A program made the position numbers and the translations under genes. The notes under the pieces are model-generated. The model ran no database searches, was not told where the DNA came from, and saw nothing but the letters and a program-made list of their open reading frames with translations. This document shows, in pieces, positions 1-7,389 of a stretch of 19,145 nt of DNA. Position 1 is the first letter of the stretch. The number at the start of each line of letters is the position of its first letter. Source of the stretch: DASWRT01 sp036403035 (GTDB taxonomy: Bacteria; Pseudomonadota; Alphaproteobacteria; ATCC43930; CGMCC-115725); NCBI GenBank assembly GCA_036403035.1, contig DASWRT010000441.1, forward strand, positions 1 to 19,145, in the 5' to 3' direction.

Positions 1-261
1 CATAACGACCGCGCGGCGCTCCCAGATAAGGTAGGCGGCGATCGGGATGACGAGAAAGCCGTGATTGTAGGCCGTCGATCCCGACCAGACCACGACGGCC
101 CGCTCGATCGCCGTCCAGAAGCACAGGCCGAAGACGGCCAGCACGGCCGCGACCGCGGCGAGCGGAACCCGCCAGCGTGCCATGAACGCCGGTGAACCGG
201 TGCCGGATAGGCTAGGCGCCGGCCGGGGGACGTCGTGACGGGCTTCGCTGTCGATGGCCAT
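1..261 (-). CDS. xrtA: Exosortase A, N-terminal part (cut by window edge)
   Basis: This is the first 87 codons of an integral-membrane exosortase, the cysteine transpeptidase-like enzyme thought to recognise and process PEP-CTERM tails at the inner membrane. Seen: ATG at 261, about 26 polar residues, then a hydrophobic segment (roughly residues 31-50). After that comes the family hallmark WSGSTAYNHGFLVIPIAAYL (59-78), followed by IWERR. The YNHG(F/Y)L...P...YLIW signature is typical of the exosortase N-terminal half. The catalytic Cys, Arg and His lie further downstream, outside the window, so activity cannot be judged. The gene follows the glycosyltransferase gene after a 159-bp gap, so it may have its own promoter. 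No strong Shine-Dalgarno precedes the ATG. The A subtype is inferred from the surrounding XrtA-type EPS genes. Confidence 0.93.
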   Translation of the reverse strand, partial: MAIDSEARHDVPRPAPSLSGTGSPAFMARWRVPLAAVAAVLAVFGLCFWTAIERAVVVWSGSTAYNHGFLVIPIAAYLIWERRAVVM

Positions 262-420
262 GAACCAACCCGGAAAGTGCGAGACAACAGAACGATCGAC
301 GGTAGAAGCGGAAACAGCCTACATCACCTACTGCGGTTGCGACAGCCGCGCATGCGCCCGCAGCCGCCGCACCGGCGCGCCAGTCTGCCGCGCTCTGCTT
401 AAGCGGCGATGAACGTGCCG

Positions 421-1704
421 CTATTCGGCCGAGAGGGCCGCGGCGGCGACCGTTCCTGCCGCAGCCGGGGCATCCCCGAAGCAGAGCCGGGAAAGGCGCG
501 CGAGATTGCCGCTCCAGTCATGCCGCCCGAGCACGTAGCGCCGCGCCGCGGCGCCCAGCGCGCCGCGCGCCTCCTCCCCGGCCTCGATCTGCCGGACCAC
601 CGCCGCGGCGAATGCTTCTGCCTCCTCGGCGACGAGAAGGTCGCGGCCGGGCGCCGCGTCGATCCCCTCCAGCGCCTGCGGCGAGGCGACGACCGCCTTG
701 GCCATCGCCATCGCCTCCAGCACCTTGTTCTGTACGCCGCGCGCGACGCGCAGCGGCGCGACCGCGAGCGCGGCATGGGCGAGGTAGGGGCGTATGTCCG
801 GCACGCGTCCGGTGACGAGGATGCCGCCGCCGCCGCCGCCGTCGCGTTCCGCGAGGCGGGTCACCGCCGGGCCGGGATTGGCGCCGACGACGGCGAACAG
901 CGCGTCCGGACAGCGGCGGCGGACCGCCGGCCAGACCGCCTCCGCGAACCATGTGACCGCGTCGACGTTCGGCCAGTAATCCATCATCCCGGTGAAGACG
1001 ATGACGGGCCTTCCGGGCGGGAACGGCGACGCCATGTCGTCCGGATCGGCCGGCCGGAAGAAGGCGAGGTCGACGCCGTTGTCGACATGGTCGACCTTGT
1101 CCGCCGCCTCGGGCGCCATCCGCCGGAACAGATCGGCTTCCGGCCGCGAGACGAACAGGGTGCGGTCGGCGCGCAGCGCGACCTCGCGCTCGAAGGCGAG
1201 CAGACGTTCCCCTTCGCGGCGGTAGATCCAGCGGAACGGGCCGCTCATCCGCTCGGCATATTGCCGCCACTTCGCGGAATCGACATCGACCATGTCGACG
1301 ACGCAGCGGAAGCGCCGGTGTTCCCCCGGACCGAGCGGCACGTACTGCGCCGCCGCCGAGGAATAGACGAAGACGAGTTCGGGATCGCAGCGCCGGATCG
1401 TCTCGGAGACCCAGGACGACAGAGCGGCGTCGCGGAAGTAGGGAAGCGTCAGCGCCTCGCCCGTCGCGAGGCCGGCCAGGCTTCTGATGCGCCGGAGCCG
1501 CGGCTGGATGCGCCGGATCAGCGACGAGGCGCAGAGCGCCTCGATCGTCGGCACGTGCGGCTCGTCGGCGGGATCGTCGACGAAGCAGCCCAGGTGGATG
1601 CGGTGCGTATGGGCGAAATGCTCGAAGAAGTGCCACGAGCGGATCTTGTCGCCCTTGTTCGGCGGGTACGGGATCCGCTGGCTGAGGAAGAGGAGATCGC
1701 GCAC
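421..1704 (-). CDS. PEP-CTERM/XrtA-associated family 4-like glycosyltransferase (TIGR03087 type)
   Basis: A 427-residue cytoplasmic GT-B glycosyltransferase that should add a sugar to the growing lipid-linked EPS repeat unit; donor and acceptor are unknown. Seen: the N-terminus reads LLFLSQRIPYPPNKGDKIRS (residues 4-23), a hallmark of the sugar transferase associated with EpsH/XrtA loci. The C-terminal nucleotide-sugar domain has VFTGMMDYWPNVDA (236-249) and GVQNKVLEAMAMAKAVVAS (323-341), which matches the E-x7-E region of GT4 enzymes. The start is GTG at 1704, 15 nt after the FemAB stop; no in-frame ATG upstream competes and the N-terminus matches the family. A run of six glycines (289-294) comes from a (GCC)6 tract. 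The Ala-rich tail of about 15 residues is probably disordered. Confidence 0.93.
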   Translation of the reverse strand: MRDLLFLSQRIPYPPNKGDKIRSWHFFEHFAHTHRIHLGCFVDDPADEPHVPTIEALCASSLIRRIQPRLRRIRSLAGLATGEALTLPYFRDAALSSWVSETIRRCDPELVFVYSSAAAQYVPLGPGEHRRFRCVVDMVDVDSAKWRQYAERMSGPFRWIYRREGERLLAFEREVALRADRTLFVSRPEADLFRRMAPEAADKVDHVDNGVDLAFFRPADPDDMASPFPPGRPVIVFTGMMDYWPNVDAVTWFAEAVWPAVRRRCPDALFAVVGANPGPAVTRLAERDGGGGGGILVTGRVPDIRPYLAHAALAVAPLRVARGVQNKVLEAMAMAKAVVASPQALEGIDAAPGRDLLVAEEAEAFAAAVVRQIEAGEEARGALGAAARRYVLGRHDWSGNLARLSRLCFGDAPAAAGTVAAAALSAE

Positions 1705-1719
1705 CGGACAGCCGGACGA

Positions 1720-2781
1720 TCAGCCGAGGTTGCGCGCGACGAACGGGCCGATCGCGTTGGCGACCGGCATCGGCAGGCGCTTCCAGGTTTCGATGAACAG
1801 CCGGTACTTCGGATTGAGCGGGTTGACCTCCGGAATGCTTCCGCCCGGCTTCAGCTGGTATTCGTGGAAGATCGGCTGCGCCGTGAAGCCCCAGTTCTTC
1901 TTGAACGAGAACGAGCCCGTTCCGACCTTGCTGCGCCCGAAATCGAAGATCTTCAGGCCGCGCTCTCCGGCGTTGCGCAGGATCTGCCAGTACATGAAGT
2001 CGAACCCGCCGAGCTTCCGCGCCGCCGGCAGGCCGCCGCCGTAGTAGGGCAGCACCTCGTCGCGGAAATAGAACGACATGACGGCGCTGACCGGCGTGCC
2101 GTCTTCGGCGACGACGGCGCCGACCTCGCAATCCTCGCCGAACGTCTCCTTGATGTTCCGGAAGAAGGAGCGGGCGAAGACCGGCGTGCCGTGGTTGCGG
2201 ACGCTGGCCGCGTAGATCGGGAAGAAGCGGTCCACCGTCGCGTCGGTCTCGTAGCGAAGCCCGCGCTCCAGGCTCTGCCGCACGACGGCGCGCTGCTTGC
2301 GCGGGATCGCCTTCAGGTTCTGGTCCGGATCTTCGACGATCTCGCGGCGGAACGTGACGTAGAACGAATCCTTGCAGGGCCAGTCCGGGTGGCGGCGCTG
2401 CAAGGAGCGGTATTCCAGGCAGTCGGCGCCCAGCGACCGCATGAGGTCGACGGCACGCGCGTCGAGCGCGCCGAGCGTCGCGTCGTCATCGGCGATCGGC
2501 CCGCCATAGACGCAGAAGGCGGAAGAGGCGAGGGTGTTGCCGAACAGCCGGCTGTGGACATGCACGAGCGGCAGCACGCCGCAGACCGCGCCGCCCTCGC
2601 GCTCGGCGAGCAGGTAGTGCGTCTTGTGGCCGAAGCTCTTTTCGATGACGTCGCGCCAGCCGGCGCGGTGAAAGAACGTGCCGTGCGGGTGGGCCGATGC
2701 ATAGGCGTCCCACGCCGCGATGCGCTCTGCGGGAAGCTCCCGCACGGAGACGGCGGCGACCGAGATACTGTCCATCGTCAC
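1720..2781 (-). CDS. FemAB family protein, XrtA/PEP-CTERM system-associated (TIGR03019 type)
   Basis: A 353-residue protein with the tandem GNAT-like fold of FemAB peptidyltransferases. Homologues in EPS loci are thought to add an acyl or aminoacyl group to a cell-surface acceptor, but the substrate here is unknown. Seen: conserved stretches include HPHGTFFHRAGWRDVIEKSF near residue 31, the central NHGTPVFARSFF, and the C-terminal FDFGRSKVGTGSFSFKKNWG. The last is a strong signature of this subfamily. The longest frame starts at GTG 2781 and overlaps the deacetylase stop as GTGA; an ATG two codons further in (2775) is equally possible. The overlap indicates translational coupling. It sits between the deacetylase and glycosyltransferase genes, as in other XrtA loci. 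Confidence 0.93.
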   Translation of the reverse strand: MTMDSISVAAVSVRELPAERIAAWDAYASAHPHGTFFHRAGWRDVIEKSFGHKTHYLLAEREGGAVCGVLPLVHVHSRLFGNTLASSAFCVYGGPIADDDATLGALDARAVDLMRSLGADCLEYRSLQRRHPDWPCKDSFYVTFRREIVEDPDQNLKAIPRKQRAVVRQSLERGLRYETDATVDRFFPIYAASVRNHGTPVFARSFFRNIKETFGEDCEVGAVVAEDGTPVSAVMSFYFRDEVLPYYGGGLPAARKLGGFDFMYWQILRNAGERGLKIFDFGRSKVGTGSFSFKKNWGFTAQPIFHEYQLKPGGSIPEVNPLNPKYRLFIETWKRLPMPVANAIGPFVARNLG

Positions 2782-3740
2782 ACCGGACCGTAGGTTTCGA
2801 GGACGCGGTCCATGCGGGTCCAGGCGAAGTCCCCGAGCGCGCGGCGGAGCTTATCCTCGAAGCGTGACAGGTTGGTGTAATGCCGGAAACGGCTCTTCGC
2901 CGAGGCGCCGGCGATGCGCGGCTGCCCCGGATCGATCTCCCAGGGATGGAAATAGAAGACGCACGGCATCCGGTCGAGCCGGTTGACGCGGCGCATCGCG
3001 GTGCGCGACACGGCGTAGGGCAGCAGCCGGAAATATCCGCCGCCGCCGCAGGGCAGCTTGCGGCCCGCCACCTCGACGGTCGTCACGGGGAATTCCGTGA
3101 GACCGCCCCCGTCCTGTGGGCGGAACGGAAAGCGCGGCGCGTCGGGCATGCCGTAGATGTCGTGCTTCACCGGGTACACGCTGGAGCTGTACCGGTATCC
3201 TTCCTCACCGAGGACCGAGAACGCCCAGATGTTGCGCTGCCCGATCGAGAAGCTCGCGGCGCGGTAGCCCGTCACTTCGGTGCCGCCGACATCCTCCAGG
3301 AGGAGCTTGGTGCGGCGGACATCCTCGCGGAACTCGTCCGGCGTCTGTTCGTCGGCGCGGAAATGCGCCCAGCCGTGGCTCGCCAGCTCGTGGCCCTCGC
3401 TCACGATCCGGCGGATCAGGGCGGGATGCCGCTCGGCGACCCAGCCGAGCGTGAAGAAGGTCGCCTTGACGCCGTGCTCGGCATAGATGTCGAGCACCCG
3501 CGACGTGTTGTCGGCGACGCGCCGCGGCAGCCGGTCCCAGTCGTCGCGCCGCACGACGCCGAAGAAAGCCTGGACCTGGAAATAGTCCTCGACGTCGCAG
3601 GTCATCGCGTTGGCGATCGGCGCGGCTGCGGCGGCCGTTGCCGCGGGCAGGGCGGCAGCGTCCGCTGCCGGTACGGCAGCTGGCGGCGGCGGCGCGGTCG
3701 TCCGCTGCGGGGCAGACGAGGTGATGCGCTCTGCGCTCAT
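2778..3740 (-). CDS. Polysaccharide deacetylase, XrtA system-associated (NodB domain plus DUF3473; TIGR03006 type)
   Basis: A 320-residue carbohydrate esterase family 4 enzyme expected to remove N- or O-acetyl groups from the EPS. Seen: IANAMTCDVEDYFQVQAFF begins the NodB domain (catalytic Asp49 and the D-V-E-D motif at 49-52). VKATFFTLGWVAERHP follows (91-106), then GHELASHGWAHF with metal ligands His122 and His126. The C-terminal half carries the GGGGYFRLLPYAVSR and FYFHPWEID motifs of the XrtA subfamily. Before the domain is a low-complexity Ala/Pro-rich stretch (about residues 10-41), unusual for a cytoplasmic start and not a convincing signal peptide. The ATG at 3740 overlaps the ATPase stop as ATGA. 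The internal ATG at 3605 (Met46) would remove conserved residues preceding the domain, so the longer form is preferred. Confidence 0.94.
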   Translation of the reverse strand: MSAERITSSAPQRTTAPPPPAAVPAADAAALPAATAAAAAPIANAMTCDVEDYFQVQAFFGVVRRDDWDRLPRRVADNTSRVLDIYAEHGVKATFFTLGWVAERHPALIRRIVSEGHELASHGWAHFRADEQTPDEFREDVRRTKLLLEDVGGTEVTGYRAASFSIGQRNIWAFSVLGEEGYRYSSSVYPVKHDIYGMPDAPRFPFRPQDGGGLTEFPVTTVEVAGRKLPCGGGGYFRLLPYAVSRTAMRRVNRLDRMPCVFYFHPWEIDPGQPRIAGASAKSRFRHYTNLSRFEDKLRRALGDFAWTRMDRVLETYGPV

Positions 3741-4774
3741 GCCTTCTGTGCCTCGATGTAGTCCGCGGCGAGCTGGAGGGCGCGGCGGATCGTCCGGTCG
3801 TGGTTCTGCACGTATGTTTCGAGCACGCCGAGGCGACGCTCGAACTCCTCCAGCGCAGCTTCGGCCGCAGCCGCGGCGAGCGCCGGGTTCGCGCCGGCCG
3901 GAAGGTTTTGCGCGGCCGCGCCGCCTTCCATCCCGGCGGACCGGTCCGGCGGCAGGATCTGCTGCAACTCGCGCTGGAGATCGGCCGCTACCTCGTCGAC
4001 GGCGGCGGCGTCCAGCTCATGCCGCTCTTCCAGATAGCCGAACAGCAGCACGCGCGAGCACAGCGTGTTGATGCGGCGCGGCACGCCGTCGGTGTGGCTG
4101 AACAGCGCCGGGAAGAAGCCGTCGCCGAGGCGCGGATCGTCCTCCCAGCCGACCGTGCGCAGCCGGTGCTCGACGTAGCTGCGCGTCTCCTCCTCGCTCA
4201 GCGGGCCGAGATGGTAGGAGACGATAACGCGCTGCCGAAGCTGCTCCAGCTCGCCGCGCGCCAGCGTCGTGCGGAACTGCGGCTGCCCGAGCAGGAAGCT
4301 TTGCAGCGCCGTGTTGCCGCCGGACTGGATGTTGGAGAGCATGCGCAGCTCCTCCAGCGCCTCGATCGAGAGGTTCTGGCACTCGTCGACGATCAGCAGC
4401 GCGCGCTTGCCCTGTTGCAGGATGCCGCCGAGGAAGCCCTCGATCCGGCGCAGCAGCGCGGCCTTGTCCAGCCCCTCCTGGCCGAGGCCGAAGGCTCCGG
4501 CGACCATGCTGAGCATGTCGTGCGCGCCGAGCTGCGTGTTGGTGATCTTGGCAGCGACGTAGCGGTTGCGGTCGAGTTCGGCGAACAGATGCTCCAGCAG
4601 GGTCGTCTTCCCGGCCCCGACGTCGCCGGTGATGATGATGAAGCCCTCGCCCTGGCTCAGTCCGTAGGTGAGGTGCGCCAGCGCGCGCGCATGGTTCGTG
4701 CTGCCGAAGAAGAACCGCGCGTCCGGCGTCAGCTGGAAGGGCAGGGCGGAGAGATTGTAGAACTCGGTGTACAT
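3737..4774 (-). CDS. XrtA system-associated AAA ATPase (ExeA-like; TIGR03015 type)
   Basis: A 345-residue P-loop ATPase of the ExeA/GspA-like secretion ATPase group, found regularly in PEP-CTERM EPS loci; its partner is probably the export apparatus. Seen: the N-terminus MYTEFYNLSALPFQLTPDAR is typical. Walker A is GDVGAGKTT (50-58) and Walker B is LLIVDE (126-131). A sensor-like LSNIQSG follows, then the arginine-rich GVPRRINTLCSRVLLFGYLE region. The C-terminal 80 residues are Ala/Glu-rich and likely helical or coiled. ATG 4774 is well supported: GGAGG at 4782-4786 lies 7 nt upstream and overlaps the stop codon of the outer-membrane gene, suggesting coupled translation. Confidence 0.94.
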   Translation of the reverse strand: MYTEFYNLSALPFQLTPDARFFFGSTNHARALAHLTYGLSQGEGFIIITGDVGAGKTTLLEHLFAELDRNRYVAAKITNTQLGAHDMLSMVAGAFGLGQEGLDKAALLRRIEGFLGGILQQGKRALLIVDECQNLSIEALEELRMLSNIQSGGNTALQSFLLGQPQFRTTLARGELEQLRQRVIVSYHLGPLSEEETRSYVEHRLRTVGWEDDPRLGDGFFPALFSHTDGVPRRINTLCSRVLLFGYLEERHELDAAAVDEVAADLQRELQQILPPDRSAGMEGGAAAQNLPAGANPALAAAAAEAALEEFERRLGVLETYVQNHDRTIRRALQLAADYIEAQKA

Positions 4775-4786
4775 CGGCCGGCCTCC

Positions 4787-6427
4787 TCAGAAGTCCTTGC
4801 GGAGGCCGAGGATCACCGTGTTCTCGCGGACGGCCGCGCCGGGAGCGTTGGAGAGGCGCGCGAGATACGTGTACGTGACCGTGGCGTGCAGCGTTTCGCT
4901 GAGAGCGTAGGAAAGCGAGCCCGAGCCGCGATAGAGATCGTCGTTGCGGTTATCCGGCGACCCATAGTCGGTATTGATGTATTGGAGCGTGAGGATGGCC
5001 CGCAGGTCGGGATTCAGGCTGCGCCCGAAGCTGGCGAGGACGCCGTAACTCTCCTGCGTCGACGAGATCACCGAAGAACTGCTGCTGCGCTGCTCATAGG
5101 TGAAGCGCGCGTCATACGTGTTCCGGTCGTCGAAGCCGTGCAATGCCGCGGTGCCGATCTTCTGCCGGTACGCCAGATTGCCGAGCCCGTTGTTCAGGCC
5201 GAACAGCGAGTTGCGCGGCGAGTAGGGCAGGTCGGTGCGGGTATCGACGAAGTTGCCGTATTCGTCGACGCCGAGCGTGCTCGTATTATTGATGAGCTGA
5301 TCCTGCGTCGTCTGGATGCCTTCGGAGTACGACGCGAGGGCGTTGAGGTTGGGCGTGATTTCATAGGATCCGGAACCGCTGACGTAATTGCGGTCGTACC
5401 GGTGGTTGGCGGCCAGGACCAGCTTGCTGCGCGGCCCCGGCGTGATCTCGACGCCGACGCTGCCTATGGGCCCGTCCGGCTGGTTGCCGAGCGTGCCGTT
5501 GCGGATCTGCTCGTAGCCCACGGAAGCGGTCGGCGCCCACACGCGGTCGATCGCGTATTTGCCCGTGACCTGCGCGAGCCGCCGCGAGGTGTTTCCGCCG
5601 ACGCCGCCTTGCTGGTCGGTGCCGCTGTCGGTCTCGTAGTCGCTGAGCACGCCGCTCCAGTTGAAGCGGCTGAAATCGGGGCCGCTGTTGATTCCGGCGC
5701 TGAACTCGTTGCGCGTTCCCGTCGCAAGGGCCCCCGAGTAGCTCTGTCCGAACCCGTAGCGCAGCTCGGTATCGGCGAAGTTGCCGATCGGCAGGCGGAG
5801 GTAGGGGCTGACGTGGTAGGTCGAGACGGTGGTCTCGTTGCTTGAGAGCAGCCGGTCGGAGCCGGTCACCGGGCCGCGCTGGTCGATCAATTCCTGGCTG
5901 ACCGACGCCGTGGCGTCGATGAAGAGCCGCTCCTGGATCGCTTCGAGGTTGCCGAAGGCGAAGAGCCGGTTGCTGAACTTGTCCAGATTGTCGTTGCGCG
6001 CGTACTTGTCGAAGATCGCCGTGTAATCGGCGAAGAGCTTCTGCCGCGCACCCTGCTCGCTGATGCCGACGCCGGGAGCGATGCGCGTGATGAAGTCGGT
6101 GCCGTTTGCGCTCCCGCTTGCCGAGGGAACCTGGCCGGCTGCGGTTGCGGACGTCGACGTCGTCGTCGAACTGGCGCTGCCGGGCACGCCGCCCGACGCG
6201 TTGTCGGTGAAGATCTCGTCGAGTTCGATCCGCGGGTGGATCGTGAAGGCCGGCGGCACCCCCTCCGGTACCGTGAGCGGCGCTGCGGTCTGCGCGGCGG
6301 CGGCGAAAGGCAGGACGACGGCCGCCGCGACCCCGGCTGCTGCTGCGGCGGCGGCTGCCGAACCGCGGGCGTGCAGGCGGCAGCGGCGACGGACGCCTCG
6401 AACGTGCGGTTCGGCGAAGCTAAGCAA
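4787..6427 (-). CDS. PEP-CTERM system-associated outer-membrane beta-barrel protein (TIGR03016 type)
   Basis: A large beta-barrel-like protein expected in the outer membrane, probably a porin-like partner for polysaccharide export. Seen: an Arg-rich n-region, then an Ala/Val/Leu h-region ending AAAAQ, consistent with a Sec signal. Next comes PPAFTIHPRIELDEIFTDN, many alternating Ser/Tyr/Arg strands, and a terminal GLRKDF whose last Phe fits the BAM recognition signal. The longest frame begins at ATG 6484, but that overlaps the kinase gene by 47 nt, adds 19 polar residues before the signal and lacks a good ribosome site. I prefer TTG 6427, which has AGGGA 7 nt upstream and gives 546 residues. 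The start is inferred; the family is clear from context and ends. Confidence 0.87.
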   Translation of the reverse strand: MLSFAEPHVRGVRRRCRLHARGSAAAAAAAAGVAAAVVLPFAAAAQTAAPLTVPEGVPPAFTIHPRIELDEIFTDNASGGVPGSASSTTTSTSATAAGQVPSASGSANGTDFITRIAPGVGISEQGARQKLFADYTAIFDKYARNDNLDKFSNRLFAFGNLEAIQERLFIDATASVSQELIDQRGPVTGSDRLLSSNETTVSTYHVSPYLRLPIGNFADTELRYGFGQSYSGALATGTRNEFSAGINSGPDFSRFNWSGVLSDYETDSGTDQQGGVGGNTSRRLAQVTGKYAIDRVWAPTASVGYEQIRNGTLGNQPDGPIGSVGVEITPGPRSKLVLAANHRYDRNYVSGSGSYEITPNLNALASYSEGIQTTQDQLINNTSTLGVDEYGNFVDTRTDLPYSPRNSLFGLNNGLGNLAYRQKIGTAALHGFDDRNTYDARFTYEQRSSSSSVISSTQESYGVLASFGRSLNPDLRAILTLQYINTDYGSPDNRNDDLYRGSGSLSYALSETLHATVTYTYLARLSNAPGAAVRENTVILGLRKDF

Positions 6428-6434
6428 AATCGTA

Positions 6435-6439
6435 TCCCT
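6435..6439 (-). promoter_or_regulatory. Shine-Dalgarno deciding the outer-membrane protein start
   Basis: On the minus strand the sequence reads AGGGA, then 7 nt, then TTG at 6425-6427. It overlaps the TAG stop (6438-6440) of the tyrosine kinase gene, which suits translational coupling. It supports the TTG start over the upstream ATG at 6484, which is preceded only by a weak AAGAA-type sequence. Confidence 0.5.
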
Positions 6440-7373
6440 AGGGTTGCGCGGCGGGATCGTAATACGCGTATGAGCCGAAGCCATCCGGATTCTTGGTCTG
6501 ATCCATCTTGTTGAGGATCAGGCTGATGTTCGGGCAGGCGCTGACCAGGTTCAGCGCTTCCTCGACCGCCCGGCGGCCGGTCTGCCCGGCCTCGACGACG
6601 AAGGCGATCTGCCCGACATGCCGGGCGAGGACGGACGCCTCGCTCGTCGCGAGGACCGGCGAGCCGTCCAGGATGACGACGCGGTCCTGGTAGCGCGTCG
6701 CGAGATCCCGCATCACCTCGGTCATCTTGGGACTGGCGAACAGCTCGGTCGTCGCGAGGCTCGGTGTACCGGCGGACATCAGGCTCAAGTTCGGGATGTT
6801 CGTTCGGAGCAGCACGTCCGGCAGCGTCAGCCGGTCGTCCGCGATCACGTCGGTCAGCCCCTTTTCGAGAGGCACGCCGAGCGTGCGGAACAGGGTCGGC
6901 CGGATGACGTCGGCGTCGATCAGCAGGACGTGCACGCCGCGCTCGGAGGCGATGCTCATCGCGAGATTGGTCGCCGTGAAGGTCTTGCCTTCGCCCGGCG
7001 TCGCGCTGGTCACGAGGATCATGTTGGCGCGCGGTGCGCGCGTCTCGGCCGGAGCAAGCGCGTGATTGAGGAGCGGACGCTTGATGATCCGGTATTCCTC
7101 GGAGAGGCGGCTGCGCACGCCGCCCGGCGTCACGAAGCCGCCGACCCTCAGGCGCCCGAGATCGATCTCGATGCGGCGCCGCTCGGACATGGCCGCGCTC
7201 GCGCCCGTGTCCGCCATCGGCGGCGGCGGCGCGGCACCGATGTCGGGCTGCTCGGCGGGGGCGGTCGCGGCTTGTATCGCGGCCGTGGAACGGCGGGCCG
7301 CGGTTTTCTCCGCGATAGAGATCGCGTTGCCCTCGCGCTTCAACCGTTCCGCGGCTCGCTGGATGAGGTCCAT
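6438..7373 (-). CDS. XrtA-associated tyrosine autokinase (BY-kinase; TIGR03018 type)
   Basis: A 311-residue cytoplasmic bacterial tyrosine kinase of the Wzc-C/CapB class. It is expected to phosphorylate its own C-terminal tyrosines and so control EPS polymerisation together with the chain-length protein encoded 16 nt upstream. Seen: Walker A ATPGEGKT (124-131), Walker A' LLIDAD (150-155) and Walker B VILDGSP (233-239). A short tyrosine cluster, SYAYYD, near the C-terminus (Tyr302, 304, 305) is the likely autophosphorylation site. Residues 30-65 are an Ala/Pro-rich linker, while MDLIQRAAERLKREG at the N-terminus is family-like. ATG 7373 is preceded by GGAG at a spacing of 10. Because kinase and membrane domains are separate genes, this is the split arrangement rather than a one-piece Wzc. 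Confidence 0.94.
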   Translation of the reverse strand: MDLIQRAAERLKREGNAISIAEKTAARRSTAAIQAATAPAEQPDIGAAPPPPMADTGASAAMSERRRIEIDLGRLRVGGFVTPGGVRSRLSEEYRIIKRPLLNHALAPAETRAPRANMILVTSATPGEGKTFTATNLAMSIASERGVHVLLIDADVIRPTLFRTLGVPLEKGLTDVIADDRLTLPDVLLRTNIPNLSLMSAGTPSLATTELFASPKMTEVMRDLATRYQDRVVILDGSPVLATSEASVLARHVGQIAFVVEAGQTGRRAVEEALNLVSACPNISLILNKMDQTKNPDGFGSYAYYDPAAQP

Positions 7374-7389
7374 GGCTCGACGGCTCCGG

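Noticed and set aside
409..2793. Plus-strand open frame of 794 codons opposite the glycosyltransferase and FemAB genes
   Set aside because: It is an antisense shadow. In GC-rich genes TCA, TTA and CTA codons are rare, so the register-matched opposite frame stays open. The product is Arg/Asp-rich with no recognisable domain.
3800..5845. Plus-strand open frame of 681 codons opposite the ATPase and outer-membrane genes
   Set aside because: It is the same antisense artefact, spanning two well-supported minus-strand genes and the junction between them.
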